Shown here: positions 16,768 through 25,655 of the stretch, piece after piece | Layout of the letters: each line of letters begins with the position of its first letter | Position numbering within the stretch: the first letter of the stretch is position 1 | DNA from: Acetivibrio alkalicellulosi | GTDB lineage: Bacteria; Bacillota; Clostridia; Acetivibrionales; Acetivibrionaceae | Assembly: GCA_008125075.1 (NCBI GenBank) | Contig: VLTH01000001.1 | Coordinates: 904,671-968,670 of the forward strand | DNA: 64,000 bases | Direction of reading: 5' to 3' | The notes under the pieces: model-generated | The model's input: the letters and a program-made list of their open reading frames with translations, nothing else | Database searches by the model: none | Told to the model about the DNA's origin: nothing | Position numbers and translations under genes: made by a program

Positions 16768-18276
16768 ATGATTAAATCAAATTTAAAGAAAATAGCTGCT
16801 ATAGGTATGTGTTGTTCACTTGTAGCATCTGGATCTGTTTGGGCTATGCTAAGTGATACTCCTAGGGACGACAGATTAAGGAATGTATTAATAGACACTG
16901 ACAACCCAATATTAAAAAACCAGATGGAAATTGATCAGTTTCTATTTGTAACCAATGTAGAAGATATAGAAAATGCAGGTTTTACAGTAACACATACATC
17001 TCCACAAGAAAACTATGTAGAGATAGGTATTTTGCCATATAATGAGGTCAATTCAGAGTATCTTTACAATATATTTGGTAAAGATAAAATAAAAGTTGTT
17101 GAAGGTGTACAAGCAGTTCTTTTACCTATAAGTGCAGAATATACAAGGCCTCAAACAGATGGCATTGCAATTAAGGTAAACAGTAAGTGGCTACAACTTG
17201 ATGTAGAGCCCTTTATTGAAAACGGACGTACATTAGTTCCACTTAGAGGAGTTATGGAGGAATTAGGTGCTGAGGTTACATGGAATGGAACAGAAAGATC
17301 TGTTGAAGTTAACAAAGAAGATATTAGTATTAAGCTATTAATTGGTAACGATAATGCGCTAGTAACAAGAAAAACAAAGGGAGAAATAAGTGAGGAAAAC
17401 ATAAAACTTGATGTTCCTGCAAAAATAGTTAATGATAGAACTTTTATTCCAGGTCGTTTTGTAAGTGAGACTATTGGAGCAAATGTAGATTGGGATCATA
17501 ATTTACGTGCAATGATTGTTGAAACTGACACTACAAATGAAGATGGAATAGAAAATACAGACGAAGAAATATCAATAGATTATGAAGTTGTAGATACTAA
17601 TGATATAGAAGAAAATGAAAATTTATCAAAGTGGTATCAGGAGAACTCAGATAAAAAAGGTATCTATTATATAAATGATGGCGAGTGGAAATATGTCCTT
17701 GTAGCTGCTGGAGAAAAGCCGACAGGTGGTTATCATGTAAAAGTAGATAAAGTATATAAAACAACTCCTGAAACAGCATATGTTAATGCAAAGATAATAT
17801 CTCCTGATAAAGATAGCATGGTTACTATGGCACTTACATATCCAAGAGTGCTAATTAGATTTTATAAATCAGATACGGAAAAAGTTGAAGGTAAATTTAT
17901 TGATTCAAAAACCATTGTAAATGACCAGCAGGATGACATTGGTAAGTCTCTTAAAACAATGGGTAAGGCTATATCTGTTGATGAAGTTAAAGAAATGAAA
18001 TTATATACTTTGATGCAAGAAGAAATAAAGACTTTTACAGATTACGAAATAGAAAAAATAATTGACGTATTAAACATAAACCCAACATATACAGGAGCAT
18101 ATATTACATTATTAGCAGGCAATAATATTCAAATAACTTTAAAAGATGGTGGAAATATAAGCATAACAAGTTATGGTAATAAAGAACATGTAATACTATC
18201 AGGAGAAATTAATGGACAATATATTGGTTATTGTATTGTTGCCCCTTCTGTTGGTAGTATTCTTTTAGAAAATTAA
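16768..18276 (+). CDS. exported stalk-domain protein with PrcB-like C-terminal domain
   Basis: The 502-residue protein has a signal peptide (about 1-28) and a repeated copper amine oxidase N-terminal (stalk) domain at about 138-252, marked by ENGRTLVPLRGVMEELGAEVTW and NDRTFIPGRFVSETIGANVDW. A domain at about 310-375 carries GEKPTGGYHVKVDKVYK, as in the PrcB protease-complex C-terminal domain, and a beta-rich tail follows. Stalk domains mediate wall-associated adhesion or assembly in clostridia. PrcB-type domains occur in proteins linked to extracellular proteolysis. AAGGAGG precedes the ATG. The role is not established. Confidence 0.72.
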   Translation: MIKSNLKKIAAIGMCCSLVASGSVWAMLSDTPRDDRLRNVLIDTDNPILKNQMEIDQFLFVTNVEDIENAGFTVTHTSPQENYVEIGILPYNEVNSEYLYNIFGKDKIKVVEGVQAVLLPISAEYTRPQTDGIAIKVNSKWLQLDVEPFIENGRTLVPLRGVMEELGAEVTWNGTERSVEVNKEDISIKLLIGNDNALVTRKTKGEISEENIKLDVPAKIVNDRTFIPGRFVSETIGANVDWDHNLRAMIVETDTTNEDGIENTDEEISIDYEVVDTNDIEENENLSKWYQENSDKKGIYYINDGEWKYVLVAAGEKPTGGYHVKVDKVYKTTPETAYVNAKIISPDKDSMVTMALTYPRVLIRFYKSDTEKVEGKFIDSKTIVNDQQDDIGKSLKTMGKAISVDEVKEMKLYTLMQEEIKTFTDYEIEKIIDVLNINPTYTGAYITLLAGNNIQITLKDGGNISITSYGNKEHVILSGEINGQYIGYCIVAPSVGSILLEN

Positions 18277-18280
18277 TATT

Positions 18281-18321
18281 GGTTTTTTCAGGTGGAGACT
18301 TTAACTCCACCTGAAAAAACC
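18281..18321 (+). terminator. perfect 17-bp palindromic terminator
   Basis: GGTTTTTTCAGGTGGAG pairs perfectly with CTCCACCTGAAAAAACC across a seven-base loop. The T-run lies in the left arm, so it should work better for minus-strand transcripts, although its position just after the stop at 18276 suits the plus strand. Confidence 0.65.
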
Positions 18322-18460
18322 ACTTACTCAAAAATGACATAAGAGCAAAACATAAGAGTATTTTAGGGATAGATGTCGAAAGTAGAAAAAATTATATAAA
18401 AAATGCATCTTATCTATGGATGGTGTTATATTAATTTATGCACCCATACACAATTTTTTC

Positions 18461-18489
18461 TTGACATGGTAATTTTAATTTGCTATTAT
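18461..18489 (+). promoter_or_regulatory. near-consensus promoter of the dockerin peptidase gene
   Basis: TTGACA (18461-18466) and TATTAT (18484-18489) are 17 bases apart. The implied leader of about 170 bases contains a partial family B arm (GGAAGTTATATTTG). Confidence 0.7.
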
Positions 18490-18664
18490 TTGATTTAAGT
18501 AAAGTAAACTTGTTTAGCTAACGATACATATAAGGGCTTTAGATAGAGACTTACTCTACCTGATATTCTACGATTCCAGCTTCTATAAGAATATATATTT
18601 ATGGAAGTTATATTTGATTAGTTATGTTAATTTTATTTAATTTAAAGAAAAGGGTGGGAGTAAA

Positions 18665-20218
18665 ATGAAAAAAATTCTATCAATCGCTTTAGTAAAAATT
18701 TTGGTGATGTATTCTATTTTAGTTATTCCAATGGTTTTAAGTAGTGAAGATGTATATGGGCAATCTGTTGTATTTTATGAAGATTTTAATAACGGATTAG
18801 ATGGTTGGACTTTTTCTGGCACTAACAATATATCTAGTGTATCTCATGAATTAAATTCTGCTAGAATTGATCTAATTGATTTTGGTAGAGCTCACCTTAG
18901 AAAAAATATTACACTAACCCCTGGAAAAGCATATGTTATGGAAGCTCAGATAAAGTACTCAAATATTGAGGCTACAGAATCTGATCGCGGAAGATATGTT
19001 GGTGTTAATATTGCACATTATAATACATTTAATCACTCAGGATTTCAAAGTAATGTTGGATCCATTCACGAATGGCAAACAACAACAATTAATTTTGTTG
19101 CTCCTCAATCAGGAGTTGTAGAAATAGGTTTAGGAATAGGATATTTTTCTCTTAGAGCCAAAGGAACTGCATGGTTTAATAGTATTAGTATTTATGAAGA
19201 CACATCTGTAACTATAATTGAAGGAAATCATGTTTATGCTGTTTTACATAATGACAATATAAATCAATCAGGTATAAGCGAAGAACAACTTTTAAATTGG
19301 GTTGAAAATCTTGATAAGGTTTATTTAAAAATGTATGAACTTGTTGGCATGATGCCTCATAATGGAAATAAGCTTATTATTTTATCTTCAACACAATCAA
19401 AGGGTTATGGATTGGCACTTGTGGGAAATTTAGGTTATATAATATGGTATCAAAAATATATACTAGAACGCCTCGAGAGAATTGTGCAATTTGGTGATTG
19501 GAGTGGGGCAATGATGCATGAAATTGGCCATGTATTTAATCTTGGTAACAAATCATGGAATTGGAATGATGAAATTTTTGCTGATTTCAGAATGTATTAT
19601 GCTTTAGATCAATTACATTCTGAATCGCATAATAATCCTCCTATTATACATAAAGGTGGAAATGTTTACACGGGTAGCCATATAAAAGACTATTATGATT
19701 CTAAACTTATAAATTTTTTAGATAACGGAAAGTATCCAGAAGCTGCTGTTATATCTATACTAATTCGAATTTCTGAAAATATTGGATGGCAACCTTTTAT
19801 TAATACATTTACATATTTGAACACATCTAACGAGAATTATAATACTTTGAATAATTATGAAAAATTTATAAATTTCTTAGAGATACTTAATTTGAATACA
19901 ACACAAAATGTTTTTGAAATAATAACTCCAGTAGAATTAAATTCTATCAAAGCTTCATATTTAGTGCCAACAGATGAGGTTGTCTTGGGGGATTTGAATG
20001 GTGATGAATTAATCGATTCTACAGATGTAATTTTGCTAAGAAGGTACATTTTTGAGATATTAAATTTTACCGACGATAGAGAACGGAAGTTATTTGTTAC
20101 CGCTGCTGATATTAATGGTGATGGAGAAGTAGATTCCACTGATTATATACTTTTAAAAAGATTTATTTTAGAAATTCCAGTAAATTACCCTATTGGTAAG
20201 ATAGTTAAAATCTATTAG
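18665..20218 (+). CDS. secreted dockerin-bearing metallopeptidase-like protein
   Basis: The 517-residue protein has a signal peptide (about 1-33), a jelly-roll carbohydrate-binding-like domain (about 36-178, EDFNNGLDGW to WFNSISIYED), a catalytic-like region (about 185-440), and a type I dockerin (about 450-510) with two calcium-loop repeats (GDLNGDELIDSTD and DINGDGEVDSTD). The catalytic region holds HEIGH (285-289) and a downstream glutamate (E303 in NDEIFADF), the zinc-ligand pattern of gluzincin peptidases such as M60-like enzymes. The dockerin implies docking to a cohesin scaffold. The peptidase substrate, perhaps a glycoprotein, is inferred. Confidence 0.75.
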   Translation: MKKILSIALVKILVMYSILVIPMVLSSEDVYGQSVVFYEDFNNGLDGWTFSGTNNISSVSHELNSARIDLIDFGRAHLRKNITLTPGKAYVMEAQIKYSNIEATESDRGRYVGVNIAHYNTFNHSGFQSNVGSIHEWQTTTINFVAPQSGVVEIGLGIGYFSLRAKGTAWFNSISIYEDTSVTIIEGNHVYAVLHNDNINQSGISEEQLLNWVENLDKVYLKMYELVGMMPHNGNKLIILSSTQSKGYGLALVGNLGYIIWYQKYILERLERIVQFGDWSGAMMHEIGHVFNLGNKSWNWNDEIFADFRMYYALDQLHSESHNNPPIIHKGGNVYTGSHIKDYYDSKLINFLDNGKYPEAAVISILIRISENIGWQPFINTFTYLNTSNENYNTLNNYEKFINFLEILNLNTTQNVFEIITPVELNSIKASYLVPTDEVVLGDLNGDELIDSTDVILLRRYIFEILNFTDDRERKLFVTAADINGDGEVDSTDYILLKRFILEIPVNYPIGKIVKIY

Positions 20219-20304
20219 ATCAAAAAACTAAAAACAATAAATCTCTAAACTAGCTTCTAATTTTCATTAATTGTTAAGTAAATTTTTTCTTTTACTATTT
20301 TCTA

Positions 20305-20333
20305 TTGTAAAAGTATATGCTATATGTTAAAAT
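20305..20333 (+). promoter_or_regulatory. tyrS promoter
   Basis: TTGTAA (20305-20310) and TAAAAT (20328-20333) are separated by exactly 17 bases and lie just upstream of the T-box leader. Confidence 0.65.
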
Positions 20334-20349
20334 GAATTAAAAAAGAAAA

Positions 20350-20602
20350 AATACTGTGAAGGAGATTAGTAGTCTTCCATTGTTTCTATTAGAGATTAGT
20401 CCGGCTGGTGAAAGGACTTTTGAGCATGGCTTGATGAATTACACTCTGGAGTTTCATACTGAAATAATAGTAGGTGTAGACGGGGGCTATCCGTTATAAT
20501 GGCTTATATAATGAGGTAAATCTATTAAAAGATTTATAAAATAAGGTGGTACCACGGGAACTTTCTCGTCCTTAACAGGATGTGAAGGTTTTTTATTTTA
20601 TT
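20350..20602 (+). promoter_or_regulatory. T-box riboswitch (tRNA-Tyr responsive) with attenuator
   Basis: The leader carries T-box landmarks: the AGTA bulge region, the GGCTGGTGAAAGGAC segment, a specifier context GAATTACAC with TAC (Tyr, 20440-20442), the conserved AAGGTGGTACCACGG (20543-20557), and a terminator stem (TCTCGTCCT pairing into AGGATG...) ending in a T-run near 20600. Uncharged tRNA-Tyr should bind and stabilise the antiterminator, raising tyrS expression. The specifier matches the downstream gene, which strongly supports the call. Confidence 0.93.
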
Positions 20603-20672
20603 ATGTGAGCTTTTATGCTCGGTTTTATTTAAGGCTTTAAAACTAAGTTTTTATATTCAGGAGGAGTTTATT

Positions 20673-21902
20673 ATGTCTAGTGTATTTGAAACGCTTAAGG
20701 AAAGAGGCTTTATCGCACAGGTCACTCATGAAGAGCCTATTAAAGAATTGCTAAAAAATAAAAAGGTTACTTTTTATATTGGTTTTGACCCTACAGCAGA
20801 TAGTTTACATGTAGGACACTTTCTTCAAATGGTTGTAATGGCTCATATGCAAAAAGCTGGACACAGGCCTATTGCAATTATCGGTGGAGGAACCACAATG
20901 GTAGGAGATCCAACAGGTAAAACAGATATGAGAAGAATGATGACACGTGAAGTGATACAGAGTAATGCAGAAAACTTTAAAAAACAGCTGTCTAACTTTA
21001 TTGATTTTTCGGATGGAAAAGCACTAATGATTGATAACTCAGATTGGCTTTTAAATCTAAATTATGTTGAGTTTTTAAGAGAAATAGGAGTGCACTTTTC
21101 AGTTAACAGGATGCTTACAGCAGAATGCTTTAAATCAAGACTTGAAAAGGGATTATCTTTTATTGAGTTTAATTATATGCTTATGCAAAGTTATGACTTT
21201 TTAAAGCTGTATCAAGACTATGAATGTATTTTGCAGCTAGGTGGCGATGATCAGTGGTCAAACATTTTAGGGGGAATTGATCTTATTAGAAGAGTTGAAA
21301 GTAAAGAGGTCTATGGAATGACATTTACCCTTTTGACTACTAACGAGGGTAAAAAAATGGGCAAGACAGAACAAGGTGCTCTTTGGTTAGATCCTAACAA
21401 AACTTCTCCATATGATTTTTATCAATACTGGAGAAACATACACGATACAGATGTAATTAAATGTCTTAAACTATTGACGTTTCTTCCCATGGGAGACATT
21501 GAAGAATTGGCAAAACTAAAAGATCAGGAAATAAACAATGCAAAGAAAGTTTTGGCATTTGAAGTTACAAAATTAATTCATGGTGAAGAAGAAGCGCTAA
21601 AAGCTCAGAACACAGCAGAATTACTTTTTAGTAAAGGTGTTAGCTCTAATGATATGCCTACAACTGAAATTGCTTCAAGTGAGCTTTCTGAAGGTATAAA
21701 TGTGATCGATTTGCTTATAAAAACAAAATTAATCTCATCAAAAGGAGAAGCAAGACGTCTAATAGATCAGGGTGGTATTTATATAAATGAAAATAGGGTA
21801 GAGGGATTTGAAATTGTTATAAAACTTGATGATTTCAAAGACAATGATTTGATAATTAAAAAGGGTAAAAAAGTATACCATAAAGTAAAAATCATTGGTT
21901 AA
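20673..21902 (+). CDS. tyrS: tyrosyl-tRNA synthetase
   Basis: This class I synthetase charges tRNA-Tyr with tyrosine. The 409-residue protein shows the HIGH-type motif HVGH (46-49), the tyrosine-site segment GGDDQWSNI, the KMSKS-type motif KMGKT, and a C-terminal S4 RNA-binding domain ([29 protein letters not shown]). A strong AGGAGG lies upstream of the ATG. Expression is controlled by the T-box at 20350-20602. Confidence 0.96.
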   Translation: MSSVFETLKERGFIAQVTHEEPIKELLKNKKVTFYIGFDPTADSLHVGHFLQMVVMAHMQKAGHRPIAIIGGGTTMVGDPTGKTDMRRMMTREVIQSNAENFKKQLSNFIDFSDGKALMIDNSDWLLNLNYVEFLREIGVHFSVNRMLTAECFKSRLEKGLSFIEFNYMLMQSYDFLKLYQDYECILQLGGDDQWSNILGGIDLIRRVESKEVYGMTFTLLTTNEGKKMGKTEQGALWLDPNKTSPYDFYQYWRNIHDTDVIKCLKLLTFLPMGDIEELAKLKDQEINNAKKVLAFEVTKLIHGEEEALKAQNTAELLFSKGVSSNDMPTTEIASSELSEGINVIDLLIKTKLISSKGEARRLIDQGGIYINENRVEGFEIVIKLDDFKDNDLIIKKGKKVYHKVKIIG

Positions 21903-21941
21903 TTATAGTCCACTTGAATCCTTAATCCACAAGGGGGTCCA

Positions 21942-21966
21942 TAATGTAAAGAAAAATATGCACCCC
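21942..21966 (-). repeat. family C miniature repeat remnant
   Basis: ATGTAAAGAAAAATATGCACCC within a GGGGGT...ACCCCC palindrome resembles the 37-bp element at 30604-30640 in reverse orientation. No target duplication is visible. Confidence 0.45.
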
Positions 21967-21985
21967 CACTTATAACCTTTGATTT

Positions 21986-22066
21986 TATGCGCGTGCAATT
22001 TGTTTGCTGTCGCAAACATGCACATGCGCAATAGACATTCATTCGCATTCTGCTCATGAATGTCTA
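21986..22066 (+). repeat. two-hairpin repeat, family D, copy 1
   Basis: The element starts GCGCGTGCAATTTGTTTGC, contains TGCACATGCGCA, and ends with GACATTCATT...CTCATGAATGTC. The reverse complement recurs at 47896-48003. The distal end overlaps the last codons of the PHP phosphatase gene, which thus takes its stop from the repeat. Confidence 0.75.
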
Positions 22067-22861
22067 TATAGGTGAAAAAACAGGTTTTCTATTTTCAAAA
22101 TGGGAAGTATATTTAAAACCTGCTTTTATAATCAATTCTTTTATATAGTCAAACTTATATCCAATATATTCGGGTGTATGGGCATCGGAACTTGTGCATA
22201 TAATTTCACCACCTAGCTCTTTATACCGCTTTACTATATCAAAATCAGGCATTGGAGATGCTAGGTTGTAACGATATCCTGATGTATTTACCTCTAAACC
22301 TTTTCCTAATGAGATTAACTTGTTTAATATAGCGTCTATATGATCCGGAAAATCGTTATATTTTAATGTATTTACATCATAATGTCCATACCTTCTAATA
22401 AGATCAATATGACCTAAAACATCAAAATTTTCAAATTGACAGATTGTTTCACATACTGTCTTAAGATACTTTGAATAAGCTTCATTTCTTGTTTTATTTT
22501 TGCAAAAATCCCCATTGTGAAGATCTAATTTGTCAACTATATGCACTGAAGCAATGACAATATCAAAATTGTATTTATTGACAACTTTCAATGTGTCTTC
22601 AACAACATGAGGCTGTATACCAACTTCAATACCTTTGAGTACTTGAATTTTACCTTTAAATTGACTTTTTATATTATCAATATATTCTGAGTATTTATCA
22701 AAGTCTATCATAAACACATCATCATAATTAGGATAATCATAATCTAAGTGATCAGTAAATCCTATACCTTCAAGACCTAATTCAATTGCAGTATTAATAG
22801 CTATATGACATTCCATGTTGCTGTCGCCTGAAAAGCTACTGTGTATGTGACAGTCATACAT
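22064..22861 (-). CDS. PHP-domain histidinol-phosphatase-like phosphoesterase
   Basis: The 265-residue protein opens with the PHP metal site DCHIHSSFSGD and shows the other metal-ligand blocks EGIGFTDHLD, GIEVG, IVIASVHIVD, DVLGHIDLIRRY and CTSSDAHTPE, arranged as in the HisJ/HisK histidinol-phosphatase group. The usual reaction is dephosphorylation of histidinol phosphate in histidine synthesis. No other his gene is nearby, so another phosphoester substrate is possible. AGGAGG precedes the ATG at 22861. Confidence 0.85.
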   Translation of the reverse strand: MYDCHIHSSFSGDSNMECHIAINTAIELGLEGIGFTDHLDYDYPNYDDVFMIDFDKYSEYIDNIKSQFKGKIQVLKGIEVGIQPHVVEDTLKVVNKYNFDIVIASVHIVDKLDLHNGDFCKNKTRNEAYSKYLKTVCETICQFENFDVLGHIDLIRRYGHYDVNTLKYNDFPDHIDAILNKLISLGKGLEVNTSGYRYNLASPMPDFDIVKRYKELGGEIICTSSDAHTPEYIGYKFDYIKELIIKAGFKYTSHFENRKPVFSPI

Positions 22862-23449
22862 TTTGTTACCTCCTGATAAATATTTTTTAAAAAAGTCCTA
22901 CACCCTAGTGAAAGACTTAAAAGTGAGTGGGCTCTATGCCCATTAAACTCTTTATCTTATTATAAGACTCTACCTTCTATAAGGGGTTCTTTATGTGAAG
23001 TAGAACCTTCATATGAAACTCAACCTTTAACTTTAGTTAAACAAGTTTTACTACAGATTAACTATCTATAAATCTATTTATAAAGTATATTTAATTTTTA
23101 GTCAAGTAAACTTGCCAATAAATTAAATATAGTATACAATTGTATTTAAAATATAAAGAAATTTAATGTCGTAAATTTTATTCTTTTGTTTTCTTTTGGG
23201 GAGATTAATTATATAATAAGTACTTGTGAGTTATAAATAGTTGTGTACACTACTATTTTGTAATTGATTGAAATAAAATGCTAAAAACCAGTAAAGTATT
23301 AATGTACATAGATTATTCATGAGCAAAAGCTCACCATTAAAAAGTAAGCTGAAAAATACTCACACTTTTCACGTGGTCTGTTTGGCATCAAATGAGTCGT
23401 ATAAAGAAATAGTGTGGAAGTTATATTTTCAACTGTGCATAGAGTTACA
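22862..23449. other. gene-free region with degenerate repeats
   Basis: This stretch holds a family E-like piece (22897-22955, GTGAAAGACTTAAAAG), a family F-like stretch (22970-23045), AT-rich DNA, and a family B copy at 23361-23428 (CTTTTCACGTGG...TGTGGAAGTTATATT). No gene, tRNA or clear riboswitch is visible. Confidence 0.5.
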
Positions 23450-23667
23450 TATCGCAGCGGAAGCTGCAATCAAAGCAGTAAGTTCCGCTGCGACAAACAG
23501 AGGAACTATATATTCTAAAAAGTTTGCAAAAAACAAACTTTTTGAGAATAATAGTATATCGCAGCGGAAGCTGCAATCAAAGCAGTAAGTTCCGCTGCGA
23601 CAAACAGAGGAACTATATATTCTAAAAAGTTTGCAAAATAACAAACTTTTTGAGAATAATAGTATAA
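23450..23667 (+). repeat. family A repeat, two tandem copies with a 107-bp period
   Basis: ATCGCAGCGG starts at 23451 and again at 23558, and the two units are almost identical. Each has the GCAGCGGAA/TTCCGCTGC hairpin, ACAGAGGAACTATAT, and the AAAGTTTGC/CAAACTTT hairpin, closing with AATAGTATA. They sit immediately upstream of the GGDEF/HD-GYP gene and so form most of its leader. Confidence 0.85.
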
Positions 23668-23691
23668 ATAGATCTTTCAGGGGGATTTTAA

Positions 23692-25296
23692 ATGAACAAA
23701 GTTTTTAATAATTTAAAAAATACACTAACAAATTATAATGAATATAATAATATAGATATAAGATCAGGCTTACATTCACCTAAAATAAAGCTAACTAAAT
23801 TATTTTACATAATAGCATTAATTCATATAGTTGTAGTAATTTTACAAGCATTAGAAGTTTTTCATCATGACAAAAGAGTTATACTATCAATAACTGAAAT
23901 TATCTTATCAATCTCCTTATCCTATCGATTTGGTTATTATGGAATGTCTTTATCTATTATTACAAATAGCCTTGCAGCATTTAAAATGTTTAATTTTTCA
24001 AGAGTAATATCATCAGTAATCGAATCAAGTGGTGGAAATATAAATGTAGACCTACTGGAGATAACAAATATTGTTCCCTCTTTATTTATTAATATGGCGG
24101 TAGTTAGAATTTCTCTAATAATTATTTCTATTCTGGCCGCATATATATCTGAACAAGGAAACAAATATATTAATAAACTTAAATGGATTGCATCTATTGA
24201 TGGAGTTACTGGTGTGTATAATCATAGATATTTTCAATCAATATTAGAAGAGGAAATAAAAAAGTCAAAAGAAAGTAATAGTTCTTTAGGTATGATGATG
24301 ATTGACTTAGATAATTTTAAATTATTCAATGATACATATGGACACAAAGCAGGTGATGAGTTATTAAATGAGGCAGCAAAAGTATTTATGTCAAAAACAA
24401 GGAAGCAGGATATTATATGTAGATATGGGGGAGATGAGTTTGCTATACTAATACCTGATACCACAAATAAAGATATTTTATTAGTAATTGAAAGAATACG
24501 AGATTCATTTAATCAAATGATTAACTCTCAAGGGTTTAATAGGTTATCTGACAAGACATCATTATCTGTAGGATATTCAATATACCCAGATTTTGCAAAA
24601 ACTAAAGACCAATTGATAATACAAGCTGATAGTGCACTTTACCAGGCAAAAAATATGGGGAGAAATAATGTTCAGTTATACAGAAATGTTTTTGAAGATA
24701 TTAAAGCATCTTTTAATTCTGATGAAAATCAACTGCTTGGAGGAGTTAGAGCTCTTTTAGGAACTGTATCTGCTAAAGATAAATATACATTAGGTCATTC
24801 TGAGCGAGTTATGGATTATGCAGTTAAAATAGGTAGGTTAATGAATTTGAACAATATAAGGCTTAGGAGTTTAAAATTAGCTGCATTATTACATGATATT
24901 GGAAAAGTGGAGATTTCAGAAAATATATTAAATAAAAGTGAGCCTTTAACAGATGAAGAGTTTTACTTACTTCGCAAGCACCCAAGCTATAGTGTAGATA
25001 TATTAGAGCCTTTATCCAATTTGGAGCTTTTAATTGATACAATAATGTATCACCATGAAAGGTTTGATGGTAAAGGGTATCCTACTGGTATTAAAGGAAA
25101 TAATATTCCACTTGAAGCTAGAATCCTATGTGTAGCTGATGCATTTGATGCTATGCTGTCAGATCGACCATATAGAAAAGGCATGAGATTAGATGAAGTT
25201 ACATCTGAACTCTTAAAAAACTCTGGAACACAATTTGATCCTGATGTTGTACAAGTATTGTTAAAAATTATTAAAGAAACAAAGGTTGCAATTTAG
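23692..25296 (+). CDS. membrane GGDEF and HD-GYP hybrid c-di-GMP enzyme
   Basis: The 534-residue protein has about four to five membrane helices (35-155), a GGDEF diguanylate cyclase domain (165-330) and an HD-GYP phosphodiesterase domain (350-530). The cyclase site is intact (RYGGDEFA, GGDEF at 246-250) and an inhibitory RxxD site precedes it (R237-D240). The phosphodiesterase has HDIGK (401-405) and HHERFDGKGYP (454-464). It could therefore both make and break c-di-GMP, with the balance set by a membrane signal. AGGGGGA precedes the ATG. Confidence 0.93.
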   Translation: MNKVFNNLKNTLTNYNEYNNIDIRSGLHSPKIKLTKLFYIIALIHIVVVILQALEVFHHDKRVILSITEIILSISLSYRFGYYGMSLSIITNSLAAFKMFNFSRVISSVIESSGGNINVDLLEITNIVPSLFINMAVVRISLIIISILAAYISEQGNKYINKLKWIASIDGVTGVYNHRYFQSILEEEIKKSKESNSSLGMMMIDLDNFKLFNDTYGHKAGDELLNEAAKVFMSKTRKQDIICRYGGDEFAILIPDTTNKDILLVIERIRDSFNQMINSQGFNRLSDKTSLSVGYSIYPDFAKTKDQLIIQADSALYQAKNMGRNNVQLYRNVFEDIKASFNSDENQLLGGVRALLGTVSAKDKYTLGHSERVMDYAVKIGRLMNLNNIRLRSLKLAALLHDIGKVEISENILNKSEPLTDEEFYLLRKHPSYSVDILEPLSNLELLIDTIMYHHERFDGKGYPTGIKGNNIPLEARILCVADAFDAMLSDRPYRKGMRLDEVTSELLKNSGTQFDPDVVQVLLKIIKETKVAI

Positions 25297-25655
25297 TGCT
25301 ATAAATTTATTTTTATTGTTTAACTGTAAAATATAAGTATTGCATATGCTTTTAAAATCGTGTAAAATATAAGTAAGGTTCTTATTTGTGAGCATCTAAA
25401 TTTTTTAAGATATTCTTGTTCATTTCTTGTAAGGTTCTTATATAACTATTTCTTTGGGGAGATTTTAATATTGTTTTTTATTTAATAGTGCTGTTTTTAT
25501 AAAACCAAAAGTTTATGCTTTGCTTGTAAAAGATTGTATTGTATTTAAAGCAAAAGTTTTAATATAGATCAATAAGTTCGATTTTTTAAGGCAAATAGTA
25601 TTAAAATTCTATGTTGCCTATGCGGTTTATTTGTACACTAAGGAGGATTTATTGT
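25297..25655. other. AT-rich intergenic region between two c-di-GMP genes
   Basis: No gene is seen. The sequence GTAAAATATAAGTA occurs twice (near 25327 and 25369), as does AAGGTTCTTAT (near 25376 and 25431), suggesting a small internal duplication. No terminator is evident. Confidence 0.4.

Noticed and set aside
23319-23644. Small reading frames on both strands between 23319 and 23644
   Set aside because: They are translations of the family A and family B repeats, repeat their own sequence with the 107-bp period, and lack ribosome sites.
23450-23667. CRISPR array
   Set aside because: There are only two units of 107 bases that are repeat throughout, with no unique spacers.
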